Shown: positions 1-8,598, counted from the first letter of the stretch. The stretch is DNA of 64,000 nt from Erysipelotrichaceae bacterium (GCA_015059015.1 SVBG01000006.1:62001-126000), one strand, 5' to 3'. The notes: a model not told the origin generated them from the letters alone. Numbers and translations: made by a program.

Positions 1-166
1 CTAAAGTGTATAAATCTGGTAAACTCTCTCCCCTTTCCCACTTTGAAATTGCTTTATCAGAATAACTTAATTTTTCGGCTAAATCAAGTTGAGTTAAATT
101 ATTAATTTTGCGGTAGTTAGTTAAATTCTTTGCTACTAATTCTTTAAATTGTTCTTCATTAATCAT
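1..166 (-). CDS. XRE-family HTH regulator, N-terminal part (runs off the window)
   Basis: Reading the minus strand from the ATG at 166 gives a 55-codon open frame that leaves the window. It begins MINEEQFKELVAKN and continues through a typical XRE helix-turn-helix: NLTQLDLAEKL as the first helix pair and SDKAISKWERGESLPD as the recognition helix, where KWERG is the family hallmark. It is probably a DNA-binding repressor, but the sensing part lies outside the window. On the minus strand TATAAT (178-173) and TTGTTT (201-196), 17 bp apart, place the start of transcription at or next to the ATG, so the mRNA may be leaderless. The gene is divergent from the MarR gene at 306. Confidence 0.85.
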   Translation of the reverse strand, partial: MINEEQFKELVAKNLTNYRKINNLTQLDLAEKLSYSDKAISKWERGESLPDLYTL

Positions 167-172
167 AGGTAT

Positions 173-201
173 ATTATACAAAAAAAAGGGTAAAAAAACA
201 A
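173..201 (-). promoter_or_regulatory. Promoter of the XRE regulator (leaderless candidate)
   Basis: On the minus strand TTGTTT (201-196) is followed 17 bp later by TATAAT (178-173). Only six bases separate the -10 box from the ATG at 166-164, so the predicted +1 falls on the start codon. Confidence 0.5.
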
Positions 202-253
202 TTTTATTGATTAAAAAAATTAGAGCGAATTAATGTATAGTTAACATAAAATA

Positions 254-262
254 TGATATAAT
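254..262 (+). promoter_or_regulatory. Extended -10 promoter of the marR-ABC operon
   Basis: TGA followed by TATAAT (TATAAT at 257-262) is an extended -10 element. The -35 position (TGTATA at 234-239, 17-bp spacer) is weak, as expected for extended -10 promoters. The predicted start lies just upstream of or inside the palindrome at 271-286. Confidence 0.6.
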
Positions 263-270
263 ATTAAAAA

Positions 271-286
271 TTAGTTTTAAAACTAA
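271..286. promoter_or_regulatory. Perfect 16-bp palindrome, probable MarR operator
   Basis: TTAGTTTTAAAACTAA is a perfect palindrome just downstream of the -10 box and upstream of the ribosome binding site of the MarR gene. Position, size and symmetry fit an autoregulatory operator for the dimeric regulator encoded next. Binding is inferred. Confidence 0.55.
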
Positions 287-305
287 CTATTTTTAGAGGT
301 GTAAA

Positions 306-740
306 ATGAACAATGAAAAAATACCATATGGTGCAATTCTTAACCATATGAATAAAACTTTTAAATGTGCATTTAAAGAAGAAGCAGCAAGGCATAATAT
401 AAATGCAACTTATGCAAATATAGTTATGACACTTTCTTGGCATCCTGAGGGGCTTCCACAAAATGATATTGCAGAAAGAAATCATTTAGCTGCTCCAACT
501 GTTAGTTTAACACTTAAACAAATGGAGTCTTTGGGTTACATTACAAGAAAACCAAGTGATAATGATAATCGCAAAACAATTGTTGTTTTAACTGAGTTAG
601 GTTATGAACTTGATGAAAAGATTAAAGAATGTTTTAGAAGTGTTGAATCTAGAATGATAAAAAAAATTAGTAAAGAAGATTTAGCACATTTTGAAAAAGT
701 TTTAGAGTTGATGAAAAATAATTTACAGGAAGGAGAATAA
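306..740 (+). CDS. MarR-family transcriptional regulator
   Basis: The 144-residue protein has the length and layout of MarR repressors: an N-terminal dimerisation helix, a winged helix-turn-helix at about residues 50-100 (QNDIAERNHLAAPTVSLTLK as helix pair; SDNDNRKTIVVLTELG as the wing), and a C-terminal dimerisation helix. It is probably a dimeric DNA-binding repressor released by small toxic ligands. The gene starts 6 bp downstream of an AGAGGTG ribosome binding site. It is followed within 5 bp by two ABC exporter subunits, the usual layout of a MarR-controlled drug efflux operon. The palindrome at 271-286 is the likely operator. Confidence 0.9.
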   Translation: MNNEKIPYGAILNHMNKTFKCAFKEEAARHNINATYANIVMTLSWHPEGLPQNDIAERNHLAAPTVSLTLKQMESLGYITRKPSDNDNRKTIVVLTELGYELDEKIKECFRSVESRMIKKISKEDLAHFEKVLELMKNNLQEGE

Positions 741-745
741 AAATA

Positions 746-2494
746 ATGTTTAAATTGTTACGTTATTTAAAGAAATATTGGTGGGCAGCAATTTTAGCTC
801 CAATATTTATGATTATAGAAGTATCAATGGATATGATGCTTACTGGTCAAATGGCTAAGATGATTGACTATGGTATTCCATCTAAAGACTTAGATAAGAT
901 TCTTGCGATAGGGTTTACAATGATTGCAATTGTATTTATTGGTGTTGTAGGAGGATTTTTAAGTGGTGTATTTGCAAATATTGCAAGTTGTAAGTTTGCA
1001 AATGATTTAAGACAAGATGTATTTAAGAAAATAATGCATTTATCGTATGATCAAACAGATGATTTTTCTACAGGTTCATTAGTAACAAGAGTTACTAATG
1101 ATATTACACAAATGCAAAACTTTGTTGCACAAATGATTAGAATGTTTGTTAGATCTTTTGGAATGTTTGTGCTAGGAATTGTATTCACATTAACAATTAA
1201 TGTTAAATTTGCAATTGTACTTGCCGTTGCGCTTCCACTTGAAATTCTTGCGATGATTTTATTTATGAAAAAAGCTTTCCCTCAATTTACTATTATTCAG
1301 ACTAAACTTGATAAAGTAAATACAGTTGTTCATGAGAATGTTTCAGGTGCAAGAGTTGTAAAGGCATTCTCTAAAGAGGATTATGAAGATGCAAGATTTA
1401 AAAGAGTTAATGCTGACTATGCTGATACATTATTATATGTAAATAAATTATTAGCATTATTAATGCCTTTATTTATGATTATTGTATATTTAGCACAAAT
1501 TGCGATTTATTCTATTGGTGGTAATTCAATTTTAGGTGGATATAATAATGGAACAGAACCTGAAATATTACTTGGTCAAACTCAACAAGCTATTACATAT
1601 ATTATTATGATTTGTTTTTCTTTAATGCAATTTGGTATGATTTTCTCAAATGTTGCACGTGCACAAGCATCTGCTAAGCGTATTAATGAGGTACTTGATT
1701 GTCCACTTGAAATTGTTGATGGTGCTTTAGATATTAATACATTAACTGAAACTGGTACAGTTGAATTTAAAAATGTTTCATTCCAATATCCTAATACTAA
1801 TGGCAATGTACTTGAAAATATTAGTTTTAAGATTAATAAAGGAGAAACAATTGCTATTGTAGGTGCTACAGGTAGTGGTAAAACAACACTTGTAAATTTA
1901 ATTACTAGATTCTATGATGTTACAGATGGTGAAGTATTAGTTGATAATGTAAATGTAAAAGAATATAAGCAAGTTGATTTAAGAAATAAAATTGCGATAG
2001 CACTTCAAAAATCTGAATTATTCGCAGGTACGATTGCAGAAAATATTGCTTGGGGTAAACCAGATGCTACAATTGAAGAAATTAGTCTTGCAGCTGATAT
2101 TGCACAAGCTAGTGAATTTATTTTAAGCAAAGAACAAGGTTTTGACGAATATGTTGAAGAAAAAGGTACATCTTTATCAGGTGGTCAAAAACAAAGATTA
2201 TCTATTGCAAGAGCAATTGTTAAAAAACCTGAAATCTTAATTTTTGATGATGCATCAAGTGCACTTGATTTGGTAACTGAAGCTAATCTTTATAAAGCAA
2301 TGCGTAAACATATTAGTGATACTACTAAGATTGTTGTTGCACAACGTGTTGCAACAGCTAAGAATGCTGATAAGATTATTGTTCTTGATGGTGGTGAAAT
2401 AGTAGCTTTTGATACTCATGCAAATCTACTTCAAAATTGTGAAGTATATCAAGATATTTATAACTCACAACTAAAGAGAGAAGGTGACGAATAA
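746..2494 (+). CDS. Heterodimeric ABC exporter, subunit with degenerate ATP site
   Basis: This 582-residue half-transporter has six N-terminal membrane segments (residues 1-320) and a C-terminal nucleotide-binding domain. Walker A is GATGSGKT (373-380), the signature LSGGQ is canonical (477-481), and Walker B ends IFDD, with Asp502 where the catalytic Glu normally is. The H-loop His is replaced by Gln533. Known heterodimeric multidrug exporters (BmrC/LmrC/TM287 type) carry this pattern in one subunit. The next gene overlaps by one base and supplies the partner with normal catalytic residues, so the two are translationally coupled and form one transporter. The substrate is unknown; the MarR neighbour suggests a drug or toxic compound. 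Confidence 0.9.
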   Translation: MFKLLRYLKKYWWAAILAPIFMIIEVSMDMMLTGQMAKMIDYGIPSKDLDKILAIGFTMIAIVFIGVVGGFLSGVFANIASCKFANDLRQDVFKKIMHLSYDQTDDFSTGSLVTRVTNDITQMQNFVAQMIRMFVRSFGMFVLGIVFTLTINVKFAIVLAVALPLEILAMILFMKKAFPQFTIIQTKLDKVNTVVHENVSGARVVKAFSKEDYEDARFKRVNADYADTLLYVNKLLALLMPLFMIIVYLAQIAIYSIGGNSILGGYNNGTEPEILLGQTQQAITYIIMICFSLMQFGMIFSNVARAQASAKRINEVLDCPLEIVDGALDINTLTETGTVEFKNVSFQYPNTNGNVLENISFKINKGETIAIVGATGSGKTTLVNLITRFYDVTDGEVLVDNVNVKEYKQVDLRNKIAIALQKSELFAGTIAENIAWGKPDATIEEISLAADIAQASEFILSKEQGFDEYVEEKGTSLSGGQKQRLSIARAIVKKPEILIFDDASSALDLVTEANLYKAMRKHISDTTKIVVAQRVATAKNADKIIVLDGGEIVAFDTHANLLQNCEVYQDIYNSQLKREGDE

Positions 2495-4392
2495 TGGCTA
2501 GAAGACAATTTGATGATAAACGCCTTCGTGAAATGCAAATGAAACAAGGAAATGGTAAAGGTCCAGGTAGTAGATTTGGTGGTTTAAAAGAAAAACCTAA
2601 AAATTTAAAAGGTACTATTAAACAATTATTAAATTATATTTCATTTTCAAAAGGTTTATTAATTGCGTTAATATTTGTAGTAGTATTATCAACTGCTTGT
2701 ACGCTTTCAACAAATGTATTTATTGAAAAAATTATTGCAGCACTTGGTGAATATGACGTAGATAACAATATTTGGACAAAGAATCCTAATCCACAAGATT
2801 TCTTGTTATTTGTTGTTTTACTTGCAAGTGTTTATATTTTATATTGTGTATTCCAATATATTTCTAGCATTTTAAGTGCTTACTTAGTTACAGGAATGAC
2901 TAGAAAAATGCGTAATGATTTATTTGCAAGAATTGTAAAATTCCCAATAAAATATACAGATACTCATCCTCATGGTGATATTATGTCGAGAATGACAAAT
3001 GATATTGATAATATCTCAATGGCAGTATCAAGTTCTATTACATCGCTTGTTTCTGGTATATTAACGATCATTGGATGCTTATGTATTATGTTAGTGTATT
3101 CTCCACTACTTACAGCAGTTGCGATGATTACTTTAGTATTATCTATTTCTTTTACTGCGTTAATGTCTAAATTTATGAGACCCTTATTTATTAAACAATC
3201 AAGAATATTAGGTATGTTAAATGCACAAACAGAAGAAATGGTAACTGGATGTAAGACAGTTATTGCATATAATCATCAAAGTATTGCAGAAGAAGAGTTT
3301 AATGATTATTCAAATGAATTATGTCATACTGCAATTAAAGCTCAAATTTGGGGTGGTTCAATGGGACCAATTATGAACTTTGTTGGTAACTTTGGATATT
3401 TCTTAATTTGTATTTTTGGTGCTTTATTTGTTACTAAGGGAATTGGTAATGGTTTATTTGGAGAAGCATTAAGTGTTTCTGTTGTTATTTCATTTTTAAC
3501 GCTAAATAAACAATTTACAAGACCAATTAATGAAATTGCTCATTTGTATTCTTCGATCCTTACTGCAATGGCTGGTGCTGAACGTGTATTTACAATGATG
3601 AATGAAGAAGTTGAAGATTTCACTGGTACTGTTGAATTTGATCCTACTAAAACTACAGGATATATTGATTTTAGACATGTAGGATTCTCATATGTTCCTG
3701 GTAAACCTGTTTTAAAAGATTTTAATATTGATATGTATAGTGGCCATAAGATTGCGCTAGTTGGTGCAACAGGTAGTGGTAAGACAACAATTGTTAATTT
3801 GTTACTTAGATTCTATGATATTGATTCTGGACAAATCTTAATTGATGGTAAAGATATTAAAGATATGTCTAAGAAAGATTTAAGAGATTGTATTTCAATT
3901 GTTTTACAAGATGCAGTATTGTTTGGTGATACTGTTGAAAATAATGTAAAATATGGTAAAGCTGATGCAACTGATGAAGAATTTGAAAATGCTTTAAAGA
4001 TGGCAAACTGTTATAAGTTTGTACAAAGACTTCCACAAAAAGAAAAAACTATTCTTTCTGAAGGTGCTACAAATATTTCTCAAGGTCAACGTCAATTACT
4101 TACGATTGCTCGTGCAATCTTAGCAAATCCTAAAATCTTAATTTTAGATGAAGCCACATCTTCTGTTGATACAAGAACAGAAAAGAAGATTCAAGATGCG
4201 TTATTAAAACTTATGGAAAATAGAACATCAATTATTATTGCACATCGTCTTTCTACTATTCAAGATGCGGATTTAATTTTAGTATTAGATCAAGGTGTAA
4301 TTGTTGAAATGGGTAATCACGAAGAGTTATTACAAAAACAAGGTGTATATAATAGATTATATCAAACTCAATTTGCAGGGTTAGATACATAA
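2494..4392 (+). CDS. Heterodimeric ABC exporter, catalytic subunit
   Basis: This 632-residue half-transporter starts with a basic, glycine-rich extension of about 45 residues, then has a six-helix membrane domain and an ATPase domain. Walker A is GATGSGKT (424-431), Walker B ends LDE with the catalytic Glu553, and the H-loop has His584. The signature is degenerate (ISQGQ, about 528-532, instead of LSGGQ). Together with the preceding subunit this gives one consensus ATP site (this Walker B Glu plus the partner's LSGGQ) and one degenerate site, as in BmrCD/TM287-288-type exporters. The start codon overlaps the preceding stop (TAATG). An intrinsic terminator follows at 4400. Confidence 0.9.
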   Translation: MARRQFDDKRLREMQMKQGNGKGPGSRFGGLKEKPKNLKGTIKQLLNYISFSKGLLIALIFVVVLSTACTLSTNVFIEKIIAALGEYDVDNNIWTKNPNPQDFLLFVVLLASVYILYCVFQYISSILSAYLVTGMTRKMRNDLFARIVKFPIKYTDTHPHGDIMSRMTNDIDNISMAVSSSITSLVSGILTIIGCLCIMLVYSPLLTAVAMITLVLSISFTALMSKFMRPLFIKQSRILGMLNAQTEEMVTGCKTVIAYNHQSIAEEEFNDYSNELCHTAIKAQIWGGSMGPIMNFVGNFGYFLICIFGALFVTKGIGNGLFGEALSVSVVISFLTLNKQFTRPINEIAHLYSSILTAMAGAERVFTMMNEEVEDFTGTVEFDPTKTTGYIDFRHVGFSYVPGKPVLKDFNIDMYSGHKIALVGATGSGKTTIVNLLLRFYDIDSGQILIDGKDIKDMSKKDLRDCISIVLQDAVLFGDTVENNVKYGKADATDEEFENALKMANCYKFVQRLPQKEKTILSEGATNISQGQRQLLTIARAILANPKILILDEATSSVDTRTEKKIQDALLKLMENRTSIIIAHRLSTIQDADLILVLDQGVIVEMGNHEELLQKQGVYNRLYQTQFAGLDT

Positions 4393-4399
4393 AAATTAG

Positions 4400-4432
4400 A
4401 GTAGACATTTTTTAGTGAAATGTCTACTTTTT
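4400..4432 (+). terminator. Intrinsic terminator of the marR-ABC operon
   Basis: AGTAGACATTT (4400-4410) pairs perfectly with AAATGTCTACT (4418-4428) across a 7-base loop and is followed by a T-run. An ATG inside this hairpin (4415) is in frame with the exonuclease gene but is not its start. Confidence 0.85.
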
Positions 4433-4473
4433 ATCTTTAAAATTGTAAAAAAAAGTTATTACATATTATTATT

Positions 4474-4482
4474 TGGTATAAT
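4474..4482 (+). promoter_or_regulatory. Extended -10 promoter of the exonuclease gene
   Basis: TGG plus TATAAT (4477-4482) follows directly after the upstream terminator. The predicted +1 is at about 4489-4490, next to an in-frame ATG at 4490 and 15 bases before the ATG at 4505. Confidence 0.5.
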
Positions 4483-4504
4483 ATATATAATGTGGAGTAA
4501 AGAT

Positions 4505-5083
4505 ATGAGTGGAATTGTTAAGAAAAAATTAAGATTCAGTGAAGATTTAATTAAATTATTAGATAAAAAGTTTTATTCATTTGATGTCGAAACCACTGGC
4601 TTAAATCCTATTAGTGATAGAATAATTGAAATTGGGTGTTGTGAGTTTATAAGTTTTAAACCTCTAAAAGAGTTTTCTACTTTAGTAAATGCAGGCAAAA
4701 GTATTCCACCACACGTCACTAAAATTAATAACATAACAAATGAAATGTTAAGTAGTGCACCTTTAGAAGACGAAGTTTATTATTATTTTTGCTCTTTTAT
4801 TAAAGATGTATTAGAGGGAAATGCTGTTATTGTTGCACATAACGCAAGTTTTGATATGAACTTTTTATCAAATACTCTAGAACGACTTGGATTTAGTGGA
4901 ACTCTATATTATTTAGATACTTTAGAATTAGCTAGATGTTATTTAAAACTATCTAATCATAAACAAACTACTGTTGCACAGTATTTTAATATACCAATTG
5001 GTAATGCTCATAGAGCAAAAGATGATGCATTAGTATGTGGGAAAATACTTGTAAAAATAGTAAATATGATAAAAAATATGTAA
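4505..5083 (+). CDS. DnaQ-like DEDDh 3'-5' exonuclease
   Basis: With the start at 4505 the protein has 192 residues. All DEDDh motifs are present: Exo I with Asp27 and Glu29 (FDVETTGL), Exo II with Asp117 (HNASFD), and Exo III HRAKDD with His169 and Asp174. The fold is that of the polymerase III epsilon/PolC exonuclease domain. It stands alone, so it may be a repair or RNA/DNA-trimming exonuclease rather than a replicative proofreader. I chose 4505 because GGAG at 4494-4497 precedes it. An ATG at 4490 coincides with the predicted transcription start and would give 197 residues. The longer frame back to 4415 begins inside a terminator. Confidence 0.85.
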   Translation: MSGIVKKKLRFSEDLIKLLDKKFYSFDVETTGLNPISDRIIEIGCCEFISFKPLKEFSTLVNAGKSIPPHVTKINNITNEMLSSAPLEDEVYYYFCSFIKDVLEGNAVIVAHNASFDMNFLSNTLERLGFSGTLYYLDTLELARCYLKLSNHKQTTVAQYFNIPIGNAHRAKDDALVCGKILVKIVNMIKNM

Positions 5084-5173
5084 ATTATTATCAAAAAATA
5101 TAATTTTACTTTATTTTTTAATATTTTTTGTGTATAATATATATTATAGAATTATGAAAGAGAAGAAAAATTT

Positions 5174-6439
5174 ATGAAGAAAGAAAAAGCGTTTGAACTT
5201 CACAAAAAGATTAATGGACCAAAATGGTATTTAAGACCTATTGAAATGGTTGGTGCTTGGTTATTTGCAGGGCCATTTGGAACGAAGACAAAAATAAAAA
5301 AAATCAATTGTGAAGGTTTAAAAGGTCCTTATATTTTATTATCTAATCATGCAAGTTTTGTTGACTTTGCTAATGTAATTAAGTCAGGTCCTACGCAAAA
5401 ATATTGTTGGGTCACATCAATAGAAGAATTTAATGGTCGTGAATGGTTATTGCGTGGTGTAGGTTGTATTCCTAAACGTAAGTTTACAAAAGATACTATT
5501 TTAATTAGAAATTGTTATAAAGCTCTACATGATTTAAAATGTAATGTTGTAATTTATCCTGAGGCTAGATTTGCTCTTGCAGGGGTAAATGAAGATATTG
5601 GCAAAGCACTTGGTAAATTTGCGAAGGTATGTAAAGTTCCAGTTGTAGTAATGAATCAAAAAGGAACATTCTTACGTTCACCACAGTGGTGTAAGCATCC
5701 TTATCGTAAGATTAGATGTGAAGTTGATTATATTCAAGTTGTAACAAAAGAAGAAGTTTTAACTTTATCTGCTGAAGAAATTCAAGAAAGAATTGAAGAT
5801 GCATTCATTTGGGATGATTATAAATGGCAATATGATAATAAGATAAAAATTACAGATAAAGATCGTGCGACTAATATTCATAAGATTTTATATAAATGCC
5901 CATGTTGTAACTCTGAGCAAAAAACAATTAGTTATGACCATTTTGTAGAATGTACTGAATGTGGTGCTAAATGGGATATGGATGAGTATTCTAGAATGAA
6001 TCTTATGAATGTTGATAAAACTTGGGATTCTACTCTTGCTCATGTGCCAAATTGGTATAAATGGCAACGTGATGTTGTTGATAGTGAAGTAATGGATGGA
6101 ACTTATGTATTTGAAGATAAGGTTCGTATTGAAAGACTTGTAAATGCGAAAAAAGGTTTTGCACGAATTGGTGAAGGTATTATGCGTCAAGATGCAAAAG
6201 GAATCCTAATAACTGCCACTTTAGACGATGGTAGTCCTTTTGAGGTATTTAAGCCTGCTAATACTACTGCTTCACTTCATATTGAATACGACTATAAAAA
6301 ACGCGGTGATGCAATAGACATTGCTACAGAAACTGATACATATTTTGTATTTCCATTAAATAATTCTAATGTACTTACAAAGTTACATTTTGCAACAGAA
6401 GCAATCTTTAGAAAAGCTACTGTAAAAGAAACCGAATAA
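5174..6439 (+). CDS. PlsC-like acyltransferase fused to a zinc ribbon and a C-terminal domain
   Basis: The N-terminal half is a 1-acyl-glycerol-3-phosphate acyltransferase fold: NHASFVDF carries the HX4D catalytic pair (His59, Asp64), and YPEARFA (about residue 130) is the second conserved block. Such enzymes acylate glycerophospholipids at the membrane. At about 241-261 there is a zinc ribbon (CPCC and CTEC pairs), followed by about 150 residues, probably beta-rich, of no family I recognise. Typical PlsC proteins have 200-260 residues, so this 421-residue form is a fusion. The acyl acceptor may not be lysophosphatidate. A TATAAT box lies at 5133-5138. The gene ends just before the terminator at 6445. 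Confidence 0.75.
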   Translation: MKKEKAFELHKKINGPKWYLRPIEMVGAWLFAGPFGTKTKIKKINCEGLKGPYILLSNHASFVDFANVIKSGPTQKYCWVTSIEEFNGREWLLRGVGCIPKRKFTKDTILIRNCYKALHDLKCNVVIYPEARFALAGVNEDIGKALGKFAKVCKVPVVVMNQKGTFLRSPQWCKHPYRKIRCEVDYIQVVTKEEVLTLSAEEIQERIEDAFIWDDYKWQYDNKIKITDKDRATNIHKILYKCPCCNSEQKTISYDHFVECTECGAKWDMDEYSRMNLMNVDKTWDSTLAHVPNWYKWQRDVVDSEVMDGTYVFEDKVRIERLVNAKKGFARIGEGIMRQDAKGILITATLDDGSPFEVFKPANTTASLHIEYDYKKRGDAIDIATETDTYFVFPLNNSNVLTKLHFATEAIFRKATVKETE

Positions 6440-6444
6440 AAATG

Positions 6445-6470
6445 GCTTTAGTAGGAATACTAAAGCTTTT
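6445..6470 (+). terminator. Intrinsic terminator with GNRA tetraloop
   Basis: GCTTTAGTA (6445-6453) pairs perfectly with TACTAAAGC (6458-6466) around a GGAA loop, followed by TTTTATT. It separates the acyltransferase gene from the SIS gene. An ATG at 6442 opens onto this hairpin and is not a start. Confidence 0.75.
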
Positions 6471-6498
6471 ATTAATAAATAATAATAAGGATGGTATT

Positions 6499-7224
6499 AT
6501 GAAAGATTTTAGTGTAAAGATTAATAATATAATTAATGATATTACTGCTTATGAAATTGATAATATAAAAAAATGTGCTAAAATAATATTTGATGCTATG
6601 AATAATAGTGGTGTAGTACATGTTTTTGCAACAGGACATTCACATATGTTTGCAGAAGAATTATTCTATCGTGCTGGTGGACTTGTACAAGTTAATCCTA
6701 TTTTAGAACCATTTTTGATGCAACATGAAGGTTCAATTAGAAGTACTAAATTTGAACGTCTTACAGGAATTGCAGAAATAATTTTTAATAGTCTAGATTT
6801 AAGAAGCGGTGAACCATTTATTATAGTATCTAATAGTGGTATTAATAGTGTACCTGTAGAAATGGCATATCTAGCAAAAGAAAAATGTCATCCTGTAATT
6901 TGTATAACCAGTATGACACAAAGTAGTAAATCGAGTCCAAGAAATAAGTATGATAAACACTTATATGAAGTATGTGATATTGTAATTGATAACCATACAC
7001 CATATGGTGATGGAGTTATTGAAAAAGAATATGGTAAGATTGGAGCATCCTCTTCAATTGCATGTTCTTTTATAGCACAAAGTATTGTGATTGAAATTGT
7101 TAATTTATATGAAGAAGAGGGACTTGTTCCACCGATTTATATTAGTGCTAATACACCAGGTGGTGATGAGCATAATAAAGAACTTTATGAAAAGTTTAAA
7201 TCAAGAATTAAAAGTTTATATTAG
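6499..7224 (+). CDS. SIS-domain phosphosugar-binding protein (UPF0309-like)
   Basis: From the ATG at 6499, which has AAGGATGG at 6487-6494 upstream, the protein has 241 residues and is a single sugar-isomerase (SIS) domain. The N-terminal part has FATGHSHMFAEEL; the phosphosugar-loop segment VSNSGINSVP is typical of SIS domains. The whole resembles the UPF0309 family, close to N-acetylmuramate-6-phosphate etherase and phosphosugar isomerases. It is a cytosolic enzyme or sensor for an amino-sugar phosphate, exact reaction unknown. The M29 aminopeptidase follows after 11 bp, so the two are co-transcribed. The frame can be extended upstream to 6442, but that lies in a terminator. Confidence 0.8.
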   Translation: MKDFSVKINNIINDITAYEIDNIKKCAKIIFDAMNNSGVVHVFATGHSHMFAEELFYRAGGLVQVNPILEPFLMQHEGSIRSTKFERLTGIAEIIFNSLDLRSGEPFIIVSNSGINSVPVEMAYLAKEKCHPVICITSMTQSSKSSPRNKYDKHLYEVCDIVIDNHTPYGDGVIEKEYGKIGASSSIACSFIAQSIVIEIVNLYEEEGLVPPIYISANTPGGDEHNKELYEKFKSRIKSLY

Positions 7225-7235
7225 GAGATGATTAT

Positions 7236-8462
7236 ATGACTAAAAAAGTATTAAAAAGTTACGCTGAACTTGTTGCTAAAGTTGGTGCAAATGTTCAAAA
7301 TAATCAAGAAGTAATTATTAATGCAAGTGTTGATCAAGTTGAATTTGTATCACTTGTAGTTGAAGAATGTTATAAATGTGGTGCAAAAAGTGTAACTGTT
7401 GATTGGGCTACACCTCCATCAATTTTAAAAAATATTGTAAAATATGAAACAGTAGAAACTTTAGCAGAAGTTCCTAATTGGAAAATTGAAAAGATTAAAC
7501 ATCAAGTAAATACACTTCCTGCAAGAATTCATATTATGAGTAGTGCACCTGATGCTATGAAAGGGATTGATCAAGCTAAACTTGCAAAATCTCGCATGAT
7601 GTCATATCCAATTATTAAACCATTCCAAGATGAGCTAAATAATAAATATCAATGGACAATTGTTGCAGTACCAAGTGTAGAATGGGCTAAAAAAGTATTC
7701 CCAGATCTTCCTAAAAAAGCAGCAGTTGATTCCTTATGGGAAGCAATTCTTACTACCGCAAGAGTAACAAGCGATCCAATCAAGGCATGGGATCTTCATA
7801 ATAAGAATTTACTTGAAAGATGTAACTATTTAAATAGTTTAAATATTGATTATTTAGAATATAAATCAAGTAATGGAACTAACCTTAAAGTTGGATTAAT
7901 GGACCAATCATTATGGTGTGGTGGTGGTGAAACTACACTAGGTGGAGTATATTTTAATCCAAATATGCCAACTGAAGAATGTTTCACTTCTCCTAAAAAA
8001 GGTGTTGCAGAAGGAAAGGTTGTTGCTACAAAACCACTTTCTTATAATGGTGAACTAATTGAAAACTTCTATTTTGTATTTAAAGAAGGAAAAGTTGTGG
8101 AATGTCATGCAGAAAAAGGTGAAGAATTACTTAAACAAATGGTTTCAATGGATGAAGGTGCTGCATATCTAGGTGAATGTGCACTTGTACCATTTGAATC
8201 TCCAGTTAATAAAACAGGTATATTATTCTATAATACTTTATTTGATGAAAATGCAGTATGTCACTTTGCAATAGGACGTGGTTTCACAGATTGTATAAAA
8301 GACTTTTCTAAATATACAAATAAAGAAATGGAAGAAATGGGACTTAATCAATCTATGATTCATGTAGACTTTATGATTGGATCAAGTGATTTATCTATTG
8401 ATGCGTATACCAAAGATGGTAAAAAAGTATCAATCTTTAAAGATGGAACATGGAACTTTTAA
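7236..8462 (+). CDS. M29-family metallo-aminopeptidase
   Basis: The 408-residue protein matches aminopeptidases of family M29 (AmpS/PepS/thermophilic aminopeptidase T) in length and order of motifs. It has an N-terminal domain starting MTKKVLKSYAELVAKVGANV and a C-terminal metal-binding domain with GVAEGKV, YLGECALVP, NAVCHFAIGRGF and IHVDFMIG. The Glu, His and Asp residues in those blocks are the usual two-metal ligands. It removes N-terminal residues from peptides in the cytosol. It lies 11 bp after the SIS gene, with AGGAGATG as ribosome binding site. No clear terminator follows; 33-bp tandem repeats begin 18 bp downstream. Confidence 0.9.
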   Translation: MTKKVLKSYAELVAKVGANVQNNQEVIINASVDQVEFVSLVVEECYKCGAKSVTVDWATPPSILKNIVKYETVETLAEVPNWKIEKIKHQVNTLPARIHIMSSAPDAMKGIDQAKLAKSRMMSYPIIKPFQDELNNKYQWTIVAVPSVEWAKKVFPDLPKKAAVDSLWEAILTTARVTSDPIKAWDLHNKNLLERCNYLNSLNIDYLEYKSSNGTNLKVGLMDQSLWCGGGETTLGGVYFNPNMPTEECFTSPKKGVAEGKVVATKPLSYNGELIENFYFVFKEGKVVECHAEKGEELLKQMVSMDEGAAYLGECALVPFESPVNKTGILFYNTLFDENAVCHFAIGRGFTDCIKDFSKYTNKEMEEMGLNQSMIHVDFMIGSSDLSIDAYTKDGKKVSIFKDGTWNF

Positions 8463-8480
8463 TAGTTTTATAATCAAAAT

Positions 8481-8579
8481 CTTGGAAAAATGCTGAAATT
8501 ACATATAAAAAACCTTGGAAAATTGCTAAAAACGAACGTAAATAACCTTGGAAAATTGTAAAAATTATAATATTTTACT
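8481..8579 (+). repeat. Three tandem 33-bp repeats
   Basis: CTTGGAAAA recurs at 8481, 8514 and 8547, exactly 33 bp apart, each followed by a (T/A)TGCT(G/A)AAA-like stretch in the first two copies and a diverged third. In one frame the copies read LGKMLK, LGKLLK and LGKL-stop, but a stop lies just upstream and no start codon serves the frame. The block lies between the aminopeptidase gene and the promoter of the broken ATPase. Its role is unknown. Confidence 0.75.
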
Positions 8580-8598
8580 TATAAACTTTCTTTTTATT

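Noticed and set aside
4415-4504. Upstream extension of the exonuclease frame from ATG 4415
   Set aside because: The ATG lies inside the terminator hairpin of the ABC operon; a promoter and a better start follow downstream.
5888-6190. Minus-strand 100-codon frame opposite the acyltransferase
   Set aside because: No ribosome binding site, low-complexity Phe/Ile/Ser-rich product and a well-supported + gene on the other strand.
6442-6498. Upstream extension of the SIS gene from ATG 6442
   Set aside because: The codons coincide with a perfect GNRA-loop terminator; ATG 6499 has its own ribosome binding site.
8481-8579. CRISPR array or short repeat-peptide gene
   Set aside because: Only three copies without unique spacers, and the coding frame lacks a start and is stopped on both sides.
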